Positions 41,284 to 49,162 of a DNA stretch of 64,000 nt are shown piece by piece. A program made the translations under genes and the position numbers. Position 1 is the first letter of the stretch. The number at the start of each line of letters is the position of its first letter. The stretch comes from Adhaeretor mobilis (GTDB lineage: Bacteria > Planctomycetota > Planctomycetia > Pirellulales > Lacipirellulaceae), in the NCBI RefSeq assembly GCF_007741515.1, contig NZ_CP036263.1, positions 5,629,178 through 5,693,177 on the forward strand, read 5' to 3'. The notes below the pieces were generated by a model, which ran no database searches, had not been told where the DNA came from, and saw only the letters and a list, made by a program, of their open reading frames with translations.

Positions 41284-42159
41284 TCAATCCAATGGCGCTT
41301 CGGCCAACATCTTCAATGCGTCGAGGCATTCAACCACGGTCTCGCAGCGGGTCTCATTCCACCCTTCGCGACGATGCGAGATGATCGCCAGCTTGAATTG
41401 CTCGAACGCTTCTGCCAAATCGTCCGGCAGGTCATCCACATCGACAGGTAAACGCTCGCGTTTGGTCTTGGTGGCTTTGGGGGCATCTTCAAGCTCGCTG
41501 GATTCTTCGCCCGCTTCGTCGTAATCCTCTTCGGACCCATCCGATCCACGATTCTCTGCGGATGCTTTTGGTGAAGCGTCTGAACCGGGCGATTGCAACT
41601 CCTTGGACTTGGGCGTGAGCGACTCAGTGGCTGTTGAATCGGCCTGCTCATCGCGAAGTTGCTGACCATCTTCCAGCGAGCCTTCGAGCTCTGCCGATGG
41701 CTCCTCGGGCTGCTGTTCACCCGGCTTGCCAACAGTTTCCCAGCGCTTGCCGCGCATTTGAGAAATCGACCAACCGTTTTGAATCGCCCCTTCGAGCCAC
41801 ATTTCCGCATCGTCCCAATCGATGGCCGCTTGGAAGTGGCTCCAGAATAGTCCCGGGTACTGCTGGACATTCTCACCGAACTGCTGATACACGCGCCGGA
41901 GACGACCCACGTGCTGACTTGTCACACCGCCCACCAATTGGGCCCAGGCTTCGTCGGAATACTCACTAGCCGCGGCGTCGGCGGCGATCAACGCATCACG
42001 CCACTCGCTGATGATCTGGCCTTTGTCCCAATTGGTCGTACTGACCAAATTGTTCCACTTACCGATGAAAGGTTGGCTCGGCTCGCTGGAGTCTTCGGTA
42101 GCGGCTTCAGCTTCAGCAATGCGATTGGTAGTTTCTGTGGTCTGGGCCATGGGCGGCAT
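41284..42159 (-). CDS. Conserved hypothetical acidic protein
   Basis: 291 residues. The N-terminal half (FIGKWNNLVSTTNWDKGQII, AWAQLVGGVTSQHVGRLRRV, YPGLFWSHFQAAIDWDDAEM) is a helical domain rich in tryptophan. The middle (about 150-240) is a low-complexity acidic linker, and a C-terminal helix pair follows (LPDDLAEAFEQFKLAIISHR). Start at ATG 42159 or 42150, the former after AAGGAG. Conserved-looking but no function recognised. Confidence 0.7.
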   Translation of the reverse strand: MPPMAQTTETTNRIAEAEAATEDSSEPSQPFIGKWNNLVSTTNWDKGQIISEWRDALIAADAAASEYSDEAWAQLVGGVTSQHVGRLRRVYQQFGENVQQYPGLFWSHFQAAIDWDDAEMWLEGAIQNGWSISQMRGKRWETVGKPGEQQPEEPSAELEGSLEDGQQLRDEQADSTATESLTPKSKELQSPGSDASPKASAENRGSDGSEEDYDEAGEESSELEDAPKATKTKRERLPVDVDDLPDDLAEAFEQFKLAIISHRREGWNETRCETVVECLDALKMLAEAPLD

Positions 42160-42304
42160 GCACTCCTTGCGAAGAGGGGGGAATCCGTAGGGGTAACTCG
42201 TAGCTAGAGCGTGTCTTGAAGTGAGTGCAGTACCGAATTCGAACATTTCGCCACGGTGCTTGCACCGCGATGTCTTCGATTCGCTCTAGCGACTCCAAAA
42301 CGCC

Positions 42305-42505
42305 TCAAATACGCGACGCGCTGCACTGCATTACATGCACTGCACGGTTAGCGGGGGCGGATTCTAACACGCTAGCAGCGCTGCCGACCACTAGCGCGAA
42401 GCACCCAACGATGAGAAAAGCAATCGCCAAGGGAACCACACGCGACAAAACCGCTACGGGCGGAAGTTTCCGTCGTTGAGCTTTCGCAAAAGTCCGGCTG
42501 CGCAA
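42305..42505 (-). CDS. Possible small membrane protein
   Basis: 66 residues from a TTG start: basic RSRTFAKAQRRKLP then one membrane helix (about 23-44, VVPLAIAFLIVGCFALVVGS). A stop codon sits one codon before the TTG. The basic-hydrophobic layout is protein-like, but no ribosome site was identified and the C-terminus is unremarkable. Nothing else is seen between 42160 and 42582. Confidence 0.3.
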   Translation of the reverse strand: MRSRTFAKAQRRKLPPVAVLSRVVPLAIAFLIVGCFALVVGSAASVLESAPANRAVHVMQCSASRI

Positions 42506-42582
42506 AGCCTAGGGCCTGGGGATAACCTGTCGACAAGGACTGCCAAGATTCACTCCGCGTCGAGTCTGTCGAGATTCACCTA

Positions 42583-42792
42583 TTACCGCGCGGGCTGATC
42601 CGCCTCAAAGCCGCATGCCTTGTGCGATCCGTCGCAGAACGGCAAGTTCTTCGATTCGCCACAGCGGCACAGCGCATAGGCCGGCTTGTCGGGATCGAGC
42701 TTGAACTCATTCCCTTGAGAATCAACAAGCGTAAAAGCGCCTTCGACCAATAGCGGACCATTCGGGCGGGTCGTGATCTTAACATCAGCCAT
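42583..42792 (-). CDS. CDGSH-type iron-sulfur protein
   Basis: 69 residues. CRCGESKNLPFCDGSH gives the C-x-C-x2-S-x3-P-x-C-D-G-S-H signature of CDGSH (mitoNEET-type) 2Fe-2S domains, with three Cys and one His as ligands. The N-terminal part (VKITTRPNGPLLVEGAFTLV) is the usual beta region. Start at ATG 42792 after GAAGGAA. Role probably redox or cluster transfer; partner unknown. Confidence 0.92.
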   Translation of the reverse strand: MADVKITTRPNGPLLVEGAFTLVDSQGNEFKLDPDKPAYALCRCGESKNLPFCDGSHKACGFEADQPAR

Positions 42793-42923
42793 CGGCAGAG
42801 TTCCTTCGTGATGAATTGTGCGAATCATTCAGAGAAGTGTTATCAGAGGCTGGCATTTTACGACGAGGCGCAAAAACCCGCTAGCGGTCGATAGGCGACA
42901 AGATCGCCTCTAGCCCTAGCGTA

Positions 42924-44519
42924 TTACTCGTGCTCACGAAAATAGAAGAACACCCGCACACGTTTCGGTGCCGGCTTCAGCCCGCTGATCGACGACTTCT
43001 CTTCGAGGCCTTCCTGTTCTGCTTGTGCAAGTTCAGCAATCCGGGTGTCTGTGGATTGAGACTTGCGATCTTCACCGGTGCGACGCCACTGTTCGGGGCT
43101 CATCTTTAGTCGCATCGCCCAGGAGGCATCCCTCTCGTCGACATCAGTTTCCTGACTCTGCACTCTGCCGATCATGCCTCCGCCTCCGCCACCTCCATAA
43201 CCACCAGATTCTCCACCGCCATAGCTCCGCCCACCACCATACTCACCCTCGCCATAATCACCGGCGCCCTGTGCACGACTCGAACGCACTCCGCGATGCG
43301 ACACTCGCCAACTCTTCACCACACGGGCGATCTCCTCAGGCGTTGCTTCCACGAGCAAGCCCTCCGCTTCTGTTGGCACGTCTTTCTTGTCGGATTCTTC
43401 GAGTTCCTTCTTTGCGGCAAGTGGCAGGTTTTTTACAGCTAACGGTTCGCTCAGTGCTCTGCTCGATTGGCCTTCCGATTGCCGGGTGTTCGAATTATCC
43501 AAGCGAGATAGATCGCGCGGCGACCCGCCCTCTTGCAATCGCAAGAGCTGCTCCCGCGAAGCGACGCGCAGTAAAACACCTTGCCTAGTGAACATCGTTT
43601 CCAACCTCGCAAGCGCTTCCTGCGGCTCTCCGTTGTAGGCAAGCTCAACCGCGTCGACAGCTTGGTCTGGTGAGAATCCGTCTTTGGAGAGTCTGCCTTC
43701 CGTAGAAGAATCGATATCCACGGGTTCCGATTCCAAGGGCTCATCGACTGCACTCTCTTCCCGCGGCATCGCAGCCAGCTCTAACTCAGCTAAGTCAGAG
43801 ACATCCGCAAGCTCACCTGCCGCTCCCAGCTCAGCCGTCTCAGGCTGGCCCTGCACTCGCCCCGGTCTTGCCGGCGTGCTCTCGCTGAGCATTCCTTGAG
43901 CTTGTGCATTCTGCCTAGCGCTGAAGACTTCAGTGCCAAAGGCCTCATCACCGGCAACCGCTTTGCCGTCGGTAATAGTCCCGCTACGAGCCATCTTTGG
44001 AGAAACCGTTTGCGAACGCACGGGAGCAGGTTGTGATGCTGTCGCGGCGGCTAGCTTATCGTCGCTCTCACTATCAGCTTGCATTGATAGCTGGGAGCTC
44101 GGCGTGGCTTGAGCCGGCTCTGCTGCTGGTGTCGCTTCTTTCACTTGATCAACCGCGGCAACCGGCTCACGCACTTCACGATCCGGCGATGCAAAGAACA
44201 TGAGCATCAGCGTCGCAGCAGTCGCCAAACCAGCCCACACAAACCCACGACGACGTCCGGAGGAGTGATGGTCCATCGGCAAGTTCGCGGGCGTTGCCCT
44301 CTCGATTTGCTTCTGGCTAATTTGTTCCAGCCCAATTTGATCTAGAACGCGTTGCTTCAAGTCGTACCCCAGCCCCTCGGCAGGCAAGGATTGAACCGTC
44401 GAGGAAAGCTGACGCAACTCGTCGAGCGTCTTCCTCGCCGCCGGGTCTCTCTCCAGTCGCGCCTCAACCGCCGCGCGATCCTCGGCCGTCAGTTCGCCAT
44501 CAAGATAGGCGCTGAGCAA
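42924..44519 (-). CDS. Anti-sigma-like membrane protein, third sigma pair
   Basis: 531 residues from TTG 44519. LSAYLDGELTAEDRAAVEAR, RDPAARKTLDELRQLSSTVQ form an anti-sigma-type domain without zinc ligands; a membrane helix lies at about 93-108. The exported part is Ser/Pro/Glu-rich with a Gly/Tyr-rich patch (YGGGRSYGGGESGGYGGGGG) and ends with a small domain (PKRVRVFFYFREHE). In frame upstream, the natural start MNTNNPTPADEL would begin at 44552, but the codon there is CTG (CTGAACACGAACAAT). The gene may start at CTG, at TTG, or the ATG has been lost. Paired with the sigma gene 160 bases upstream. Confidence 0.78.
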   Translation of the reverse strand: MLSAYLDGELTAEDRAAVEARLERDPAARKTLDELRQLSSTVQSLPAEGLGYDLKQRVLDQIGLEQISQKQIERATPANLPMDHHSSGRRRGFVWAGLATAATLMLMFFASPDREVREPVAAVDQVKEATPAAEPAQATPSSQLSMQADSESDDKLAAATASQPAPVRSQTVSPKMARSGTITDGKAVAGDEAFGTEVFSARQNAQAQGMLSESTPARPGRVQGQPETAELGAAGELADVSDLAELELAAMPREESAVDEPLESEPVDIDSSTEGRLSKDGFSPDQAVDAVELAYNGEPQEALARLETMFTRQGVLLRVASREQLLRLQEGGSPRDLSRLDNSNTRQSEGQSSRALSEPLAVKNLPLAAKKELEESDKKDVPTEAEGLLVEATPEEIARVVKSWRVSHRGVRSSRAQGAGDYGEGEYGGGRSYGGGESGGYGGGGGGGMIGRVQSQETDVDERDASWAMRLKMSPEQWRRTGEDRKSQSTDTRIAELAQAEQEGLEEKSSISGLKPAPKRVRVFFYFREHE

Positions 44520-44677
44520 TTCGTCGGCGGGTGTGGGATTGTTCGTGTTCAGTGTTCAGTACTCAGTTAATTCACGCTTCGTGTCTCAAAAGTTCGCCGC
44601 TTGCGGCTTAGCAGCACCGCCTCATAGTGCCCAACTCCATACCGTTCCCAGCTACCGGCTAAGCCGCAAGCGGCAAT

Positions 44678-45385
44678 TCACCCCTGTCCAATCGGTTCTC
44701 CCAACAAGCTGCTAAGCTTCTCTTTCAATTGTAACCGCGCCCGAAAGAGCCGACTGCGCACCGTGCCCACCGGTAGGCCCAAGATTTCGGTGATTTGTTC
44801 GTAGCTGCAACTTTCTAGTTCCCGCAGTACGAGAATCTGCCGATGCTCGTCGCCCAGCTGGCCGATCGCAGCATGCACCTGTTCGGTTTGCTCGTCAGAG
44901 AGCACCTGCTCCTCGGCACTGGGCTGGTTGTCCACGGGTTCGTCTCCCACATTCTCACGGGCTGCCTCAAGACTGCGTGTCGCCCTGCTCTCTCGATTTT
45001 TTCGGTGGCGACGGTGCGAGAGAGCCAGGTTCATGCCCACACGATACAGCCACGTGTAGAACTGCGAGTCACCCCGAAAGGCGTCCAGCTTTACGTAGGC
45101 TTGCACGAAGGCGTCCTGAACCAAGTCGGCCGCATCCTCTCGCGAGCCGGCCACTCGCAGCAGCGTGTTGAACAGTCGATCCTGATACTTCTCGACTAGC
45201 GGCCCGTAGGCCTGCGTATCGCCCGCTCGCACGGCGGCGATTGCCTGATCGTCTTCAATCGCCGAGTCGTCAGTCAGGCTCGAGTTATCAGTAGGGACTG
45301 GATCGCTCACACTGCTCTCAACTGCTGCCGTAGAAGTAGACGTAAAGCGGAATAGAATAGTTCCCCAATACTCATAGGTACTCAT
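44678..45385 (-). CDS. ECF RNA polymerase sigma factor
   Basis: 235 residues. Region 2: YGPLVEKYQDRLFNTLLRVA, EDAADLVQDAFVQAYVKLDA, FYTWLYRVGMNLALSHRRHR. Region 4: AIGQLGDEHRQILVLRELES, CSYEQITEILGLPVGTVRSR, LFRARLQLKEKL. RpoE-like. The first ~45 residues are a variable Ser/Asp-rich extension; a later start is possible. The third sigma factor in the window. Confidence 0.92.
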   Translation of the reverse strand: MSTYEYWGTILFRFTSTSTAAVESSVSDPVPTDNSSLTDDSAIEDDQAIAAVRAGDTQAYGPLVEKYQDRLFNTLLRVAGSREDAADLVQDAFVQAYVKLDAFRGDSQFYTWLYRVGMNLALSHRRHRKNRESRATRSLEAARENVGDEPVDNQPSAEEQVLSDEQTEQVHAAIGQLGDEHRQILVLRELESCSYEQITEILGLPVGTVRSRLFRARLQLKEKLSSLLGEPIGQG

Positions 45386-45453
45386 AGCATTCTTGTGCCG
45401 CCCGCGAGTTGCGTCAAACGGCTCGTTACAAGCGTGTTACGTCTGGATCCACG

Positions 45454-45488
45454 AAAAACGCCCGCAAGCCAATAATGGCCTGCGGGCG
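45454..45488 (-). terminator. Rho-independent terminator after cold-shock gene
   Basis: Minus strand CGCCCGCAGGCC ATTATT GGCTTGCGGGCG followed by TTTTT. One G-T pair; clear intrinsic terminator 46 bases after the cold-shock gene stop. Confidence 0.88.
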
Positions 45489-45534
45489 TTCGATTTGTCG
45501 TAGCTATTGTCTCGCAAGTCGAGACAGGACTCAC

Positions 45535-45732
45535 CTAGGCGGGGGCGACCGTGACTGCGCACGGACCCTTTTTGCCTTGGCCGATTTCGTAGGTCACTGT
45601 TTGACCCTCGGAAAGATCTTCGATGGTGGTGCCCTGAACTTCCGAGTGGTGGAAGAACAGATCGTCACGATCTCCCTCAATGAAACCGAAGCCCTTGTCT
45701 GTGATCAACTTCTTAATTCTACCTTCTGGCAT
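45535..45732 (-). CDS. Cold-shock domain protein
   Basis: 65 residues, a single OB-fold nucleic-acid chaperone. KGFGFIEG (RNP1) and DLFFHHSEV (RNP2) are intact. It binds single-stranded RNA/DNA and may act as a transcription antiterminator. The gene has its own terminator and a long upstream gap, suggesting a long regulated leader as in other csp genes. Confidence 0.95.
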   Translation of the reverse strand: MPEGRIKKLITDKGFGFIEGDRDDLFFHHSEVQGTTIEDLSEGQTVTYEIGQGKKGPCAVTVAPA

Positions 45733-46286
45733 TGCTGCACTCCAAATACGTGAAACCGGACACGTGGCCGGGGTCGAAAGAACTGCTAGATGAGACTCTT
45801 ACGACCCAAAAAAATTAAGGAGCAGGGGGAACTGCACAACTGGGCAACTGTGAATTCCTGATGGCGCGAACCACGAAGAAAGCACGGTAACGCAGAATGC
45901 GCACGTGACGGAAAGATCATCCAAGAAGGTGGTAGCCTAACTCTCAAGTCTCTCACTCACTCGTACTCGCTGCTCGTCGCGAACACTCCGCGACTAGCAA
46001 TAGTGTACGGTCGCCCGCGTCCAAAATCAACTAACGTTGCTGAAAAGAATGCTAGCAGAGCGTTTTCGCACGAGAAAACGCCTGTTTTAAGCTATCTCCC
46101 GAGCCAAACCCGGGCCGACATGGGCTAGCCGTCGGGTCGAAGCTTCCAGAGCGTACCACCCGAGCGCTGTCGCATCTCGGCTCAGAAGCATTCACTCGAA
46201 CACTGCGATTCACCTGAAATAGCTGTCGATGCGTGTTAGACATCAGTATGCTTGGAGAGTCTGCACTGTTTGCAGGCCTCCTATAA
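45733..46286. other. Gap between cold-shock gene and decayed PEP-CTERM gene
   Basis: About 550 bases. The left part presumably holds the cold-shock promoter and leader. A hairpin GCGTTTTC-GCAC-GAGAAAACGC (about 46062-46084) followed by CTGTTTT lies in the middle. No gene recognised. Confidence 0.4.
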
Positions 46287-47299
46287 GCTACTCCTCTTAG
46301 GTTTTTCGGGGTTCGTCATCGTACCTCAATCACTCTATCGTTTTGCCTGATCGCCAGCTCGGGAATAATTGTTTCGGCGCAGTTCAATACCGTGCTGAAC
46401 ATCCCAACCGACCCAAACATTGCCGAATACACGATCATCGGCAATCACACGCAAGTCAATCTCTCCGATGGGGGTGTGATTGAAGAACGCGTGCAAGTGG
46501 GGAGTCGCCAAGGGCTCAATGCAAATATCGAAATCAACATCGCGGGAGGAATCGTCGAAGAACGGTTTACCGCCTACAACAAGTCGACGGTGAACATCTC
46601 GGGCGGCAACGTCGGAAGCAATACTCACTTCGGGGGCATCAAGCAGGGCAATTTCACGGGGGGGGAACAATCGGCGACTTTCTCGACATCTGGGAAGGCA
46701 GCACGGTCGACATGACCGGTGGAGAGGTTGGCTCCAATGCTCGGATTGACTCGCGAAGTACCTTCAACGTGTCGGGCGGATCTATTGCCTACAGCTTAGC
46801 AGTGACTTCCGGCGGGCATTTTAATATGAGCGGCACGGCGGTGGTCAACGCTCCGAGAATCATAGGAGGCGCAACGGCTACGGTTACTGGTGGTGTCGTT
46901 GCCTCCAGCCTCAATGCCAGTTCCGGTAGTGTGGTCACGCTTTCGGGTGGAGCAATCGGCGGGCGCGCCGATTGCTCTGCTGGTAGCGATGTCACGTTCC
47001 AAGGGGCGGAATTCCAACTCAATGGCACCCCAATCGCTGGACTGGTCAGTCCCGGAGACACCACCACGTTGACCGTCCCCGAAGGCTCCCTGTTTTCAGG
47101 GACACTCGCCGATGGAACACCGCTTACGGCACAACCGACGCCGCCGATGCAAACAACGACGGCGAGACCAACGGTATCGACCTGCTCGCTTGGCTCGGTC
47201 ATCGACGCCACGGCAGTGCCGGAACCAACATCGCTATTGCTGTTGAGTTTGGCGAGCGCACTCACAGTGCGCCGCCCTAGGCGCTACCTTACCCGCTAG
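46287..47299 (+). pseudogene. Decayed PEP-CTERM / dockerin-like exported protein
   Basis: Reading frames of one original gene are broken at least three times. The first frame encodes a signal peptide (SFCLIASSGIIVSAQ) but has no ATG, GTG or TTG before it back to a stop at 46284-46286. A G8 run at 46658-46665 shifts out of frame; 9 G would join FTGGG to TIGDFLDIWEGSTV. The second frame has Gly/Ser beta-strand repeats (GGHFNMSGTAV). The dockerin-like segment TDAADANNDGETNGIDLLAWL is in a third frame, and AVPEPTSLLLLSLASALTVR (PEP-CTERM) returns to the second. The protein would have been an exported beta-helix-type protein. Confidence 0.75.
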
Positions 47300-47311
47300 C
47301 CGAAACGCTTA

Positions 47312-47346
47312 CCCCCCCCCCCGTTAGCAGTCGGCTCGGGGGGGGG
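47312..47346. repeat. C11/G9 hairpin with core GTTAGCAGTCGGCTC
   Basis: Eleven C residues (47312-47322) and nine G residues (47338-47346) flank GTTAGCAGTCGGCTC and can pair. A related shorter version CCCCCCGACTACTAAAGC..GTCGGCTCGGGGGG is at 52661-52695. Confidence 0.7.
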
Positions 47347-47376
47347 ATGTTGAGCTCGATAAACGCTGAACTGCGA

Positions 47377-49080
47377 CTACTTTGCGACTTCCAGCACCTC
47401 GATGTCCCCAAGGTGCTCCACATCTGAAGTACCCGCCACGGCCAGCAGTGCCTTGCCTGGGCCAGGCACTAGCTGGTGGAAGAATCTCGGCTGCTGCAAT
47501 TCGCCGACAGGTTGCCAAGCTTGGCCCGCGGCATCCAGGCGATAGACGACCCCCTCCAAGCCATTCGCATAGAGCTGGCCGCCCTGATTGATCGCTGTCG
47601 TACCGAAACCATCCATACCACTACCAGGGAATTCCGCAAAGTCGCTCACTTGCCCAGTCGCCGGATCGTAGATCGTGACTTTCTGGGTAATGTCATTGTC
47701 TTCATTCATACCGCCTATGATCACGAGCTTGCCCTCGTGCTCGCCAACCGAGAGCGCGCGGCGTTTGAGCTTCAGGACTTCCAGGGGACGCCACGAGCCA
47801 CTTTCTTGGCTGAGGTCATAGGTAAGAATCTCGCCCTGCCATTCGCCGGGTGTTTCGCCTGTAAGATTCCAACCACCCACCACGTACATCGTGCCGTCGA
47901 TCACCACGACATCGTGAGACGAGCGGGCCGCCGGCAGCGCCGGGAGGTCGGTCCAAGTTTTAGTCTTGGGGTCGTACACTGCAAAGTCAGCCACCGAGTG
48001 CAGATCTGCCTCGTCCCCATCAGCATTGCGTGCTTCCAAACCACCGACGCGATAAATCTTGCCGTCGTAGGTAGCTGCTGCTAGTCCTTGCAGGGGGCGC
48101 GGACAAGGCAGGTCTTCCCAAGCTGAGCCACCGGATAGATTCAAACGCTGGAAATGGGTCGAGAGTTCTTCACGTGAGTAGCTATGCGCCGCACCGGTAT
48201 GACCGCTGTACACGTACAACCACCCGTCGCTGACCGCGGCCCCGAAGCTCGTGACGGGCTCAGCAACCGGCGGATAGGCAGAATGGGTGTTGGCAGCCGC
48301 GGAAGTCGCCGCTTCTCGCGGTTCCGTGTTGCCCTCTTTATTGGTGTGCATGAACGTGATCGTCGCATAGTGCGACTCGTTGTTGTAGGGCTCGCCGTCA
48401 ACGGTTCCTTCCTTATCAACTTCGTGCCCCACAATCGCCGCGATCTGCGTCTCACCACCACCGGTAACCGGTGGCGGGAACCACGCCTCGCCATCGCGGT
48501 CGCTCTTGCTCTTTTCAGACTCACCATCGCCCACCATCAACGTCGCTTCCACTCCTTCGAGCGGCTTGCCCTGCCAAAGAACCGTCAAACAGAGCCCTCG
48601 CTGGCTAACACTAGGGATCACTTCCAACCCGGCTTGCGGCTTAGCGGCGCTGACTTTCTGCTTCGAGCCCTTCTGTTCTGAGGGCTCCTGCGTAAGTCGT
48701 GGCGGATCTGTCGCCACCTGCCCTGCGTGGTAGGCGTAATACTTCAGCAGGGTCCCATGATAGTTCCCATAAGTCAGGCTTGTCGCAAGCGTCGCCCGCG
48801 GGTTAACTGGCTCCGCGGAACGCCGGCCAATGAAGTCCTCCTCGTCAACTTCCACGAGCTTTACGTCGGCATGCTTCTTGCCCTCTGTGAGTGCGTTCAC
48901 CTTTGCCTTGAGCAACGATTCAGGCAACTTGTAAGCCCGCTCATCGGGGCTCTCTCCGAAGAACAGCAAGGCACGATTCTCGCTATCAGTCGTGACCCAA
49001 GCAAAGTGGGCTAAGCAGCTTTGCGAAGTTCCAAAAAGCAGCAGGGCTATCAGTGACTTGAATAAGAAGTTCGGTTTCAT
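47377..49080 (-). CDS. Exported kelch-repeat protein with N-terminal DUF4198-like domain
   Basis: 567 residues. Signal peptide MKPNFLFKSLIALLLFGTSQ ending CLA before HFAWVTTDSENRALLFFGES, a start typical of DUF4198-type exported proteins that follow metal uptake. Residues about 280-560 hold kelch-type blades: GGSAWEDLPCPRPLQGLAAA, YDGKIYRVGGLEARNADGDE, DGTMYVVGGWNLTGETPGEW, GKLVIIGGMNEDNDITQKVT. Start ATG 49080 follows GAAGGAAT. Likely periplasmic or surface; substrate unknown. It precedes the PEP-CTERM/pseudopilin gene, on the same strand. Confidence 0.82.
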   Translation of the reverse strand: MKPNFLFKSLIALLLFGTSQSCLAHFAWVTTDSENRALLFFGESPDERAYKLPESLLKAKVNALTEGKKHADVKLVEVDEEDFIGRRSAEPVNPRATLATSLTYGNYHGTLLKYYAYHAGQVATDPPRLTQEPSEQKGSKQKVSAAKPQAGLEVIPSVSQRGLCLTVLWQGKPLEGVEATLMVGDGESEKSKSDRDGEAWFPPPVTGGGETQIAAIVGHEVDKEGTVDGEPYNNESHYATITFMHTNKEGNTEPREAATSAAANTHSAYPPVAEPVTSFGAAVSDGWLYVYSGHTGAAHSYSREELSTHFQRLNLSGGSAWEDLPCPRPLQGLAAATYDGKIYRVGGLEARNADGDEADLHSVADFAVYDPKTKTWTDLPALPAARSSHDVVVIDGTMYVVGGWNLTGETPGEWQGEILTYDLSQESGSWRPLEVLKLKRRALSVGEHEGKLVIIGGMNEDNDITQKVTIYDPATGQVSDFAEFPGSGMDGFGTTAINQGGQLYANGLEGVVYRLDAAGQAWQPVGELQQPRFFHQLVPGPGKALLAVAGTSDVEHLGDIEVLEVAK

Positions 49081-49162
49081 AACAGTTATTCCTTCATGCA
49101 ATTGTTAGCCGACGAGCTTGCTCGCCGTGTGGTCTCTTCTTCTTGTAAGTGTTCGCCACTAT

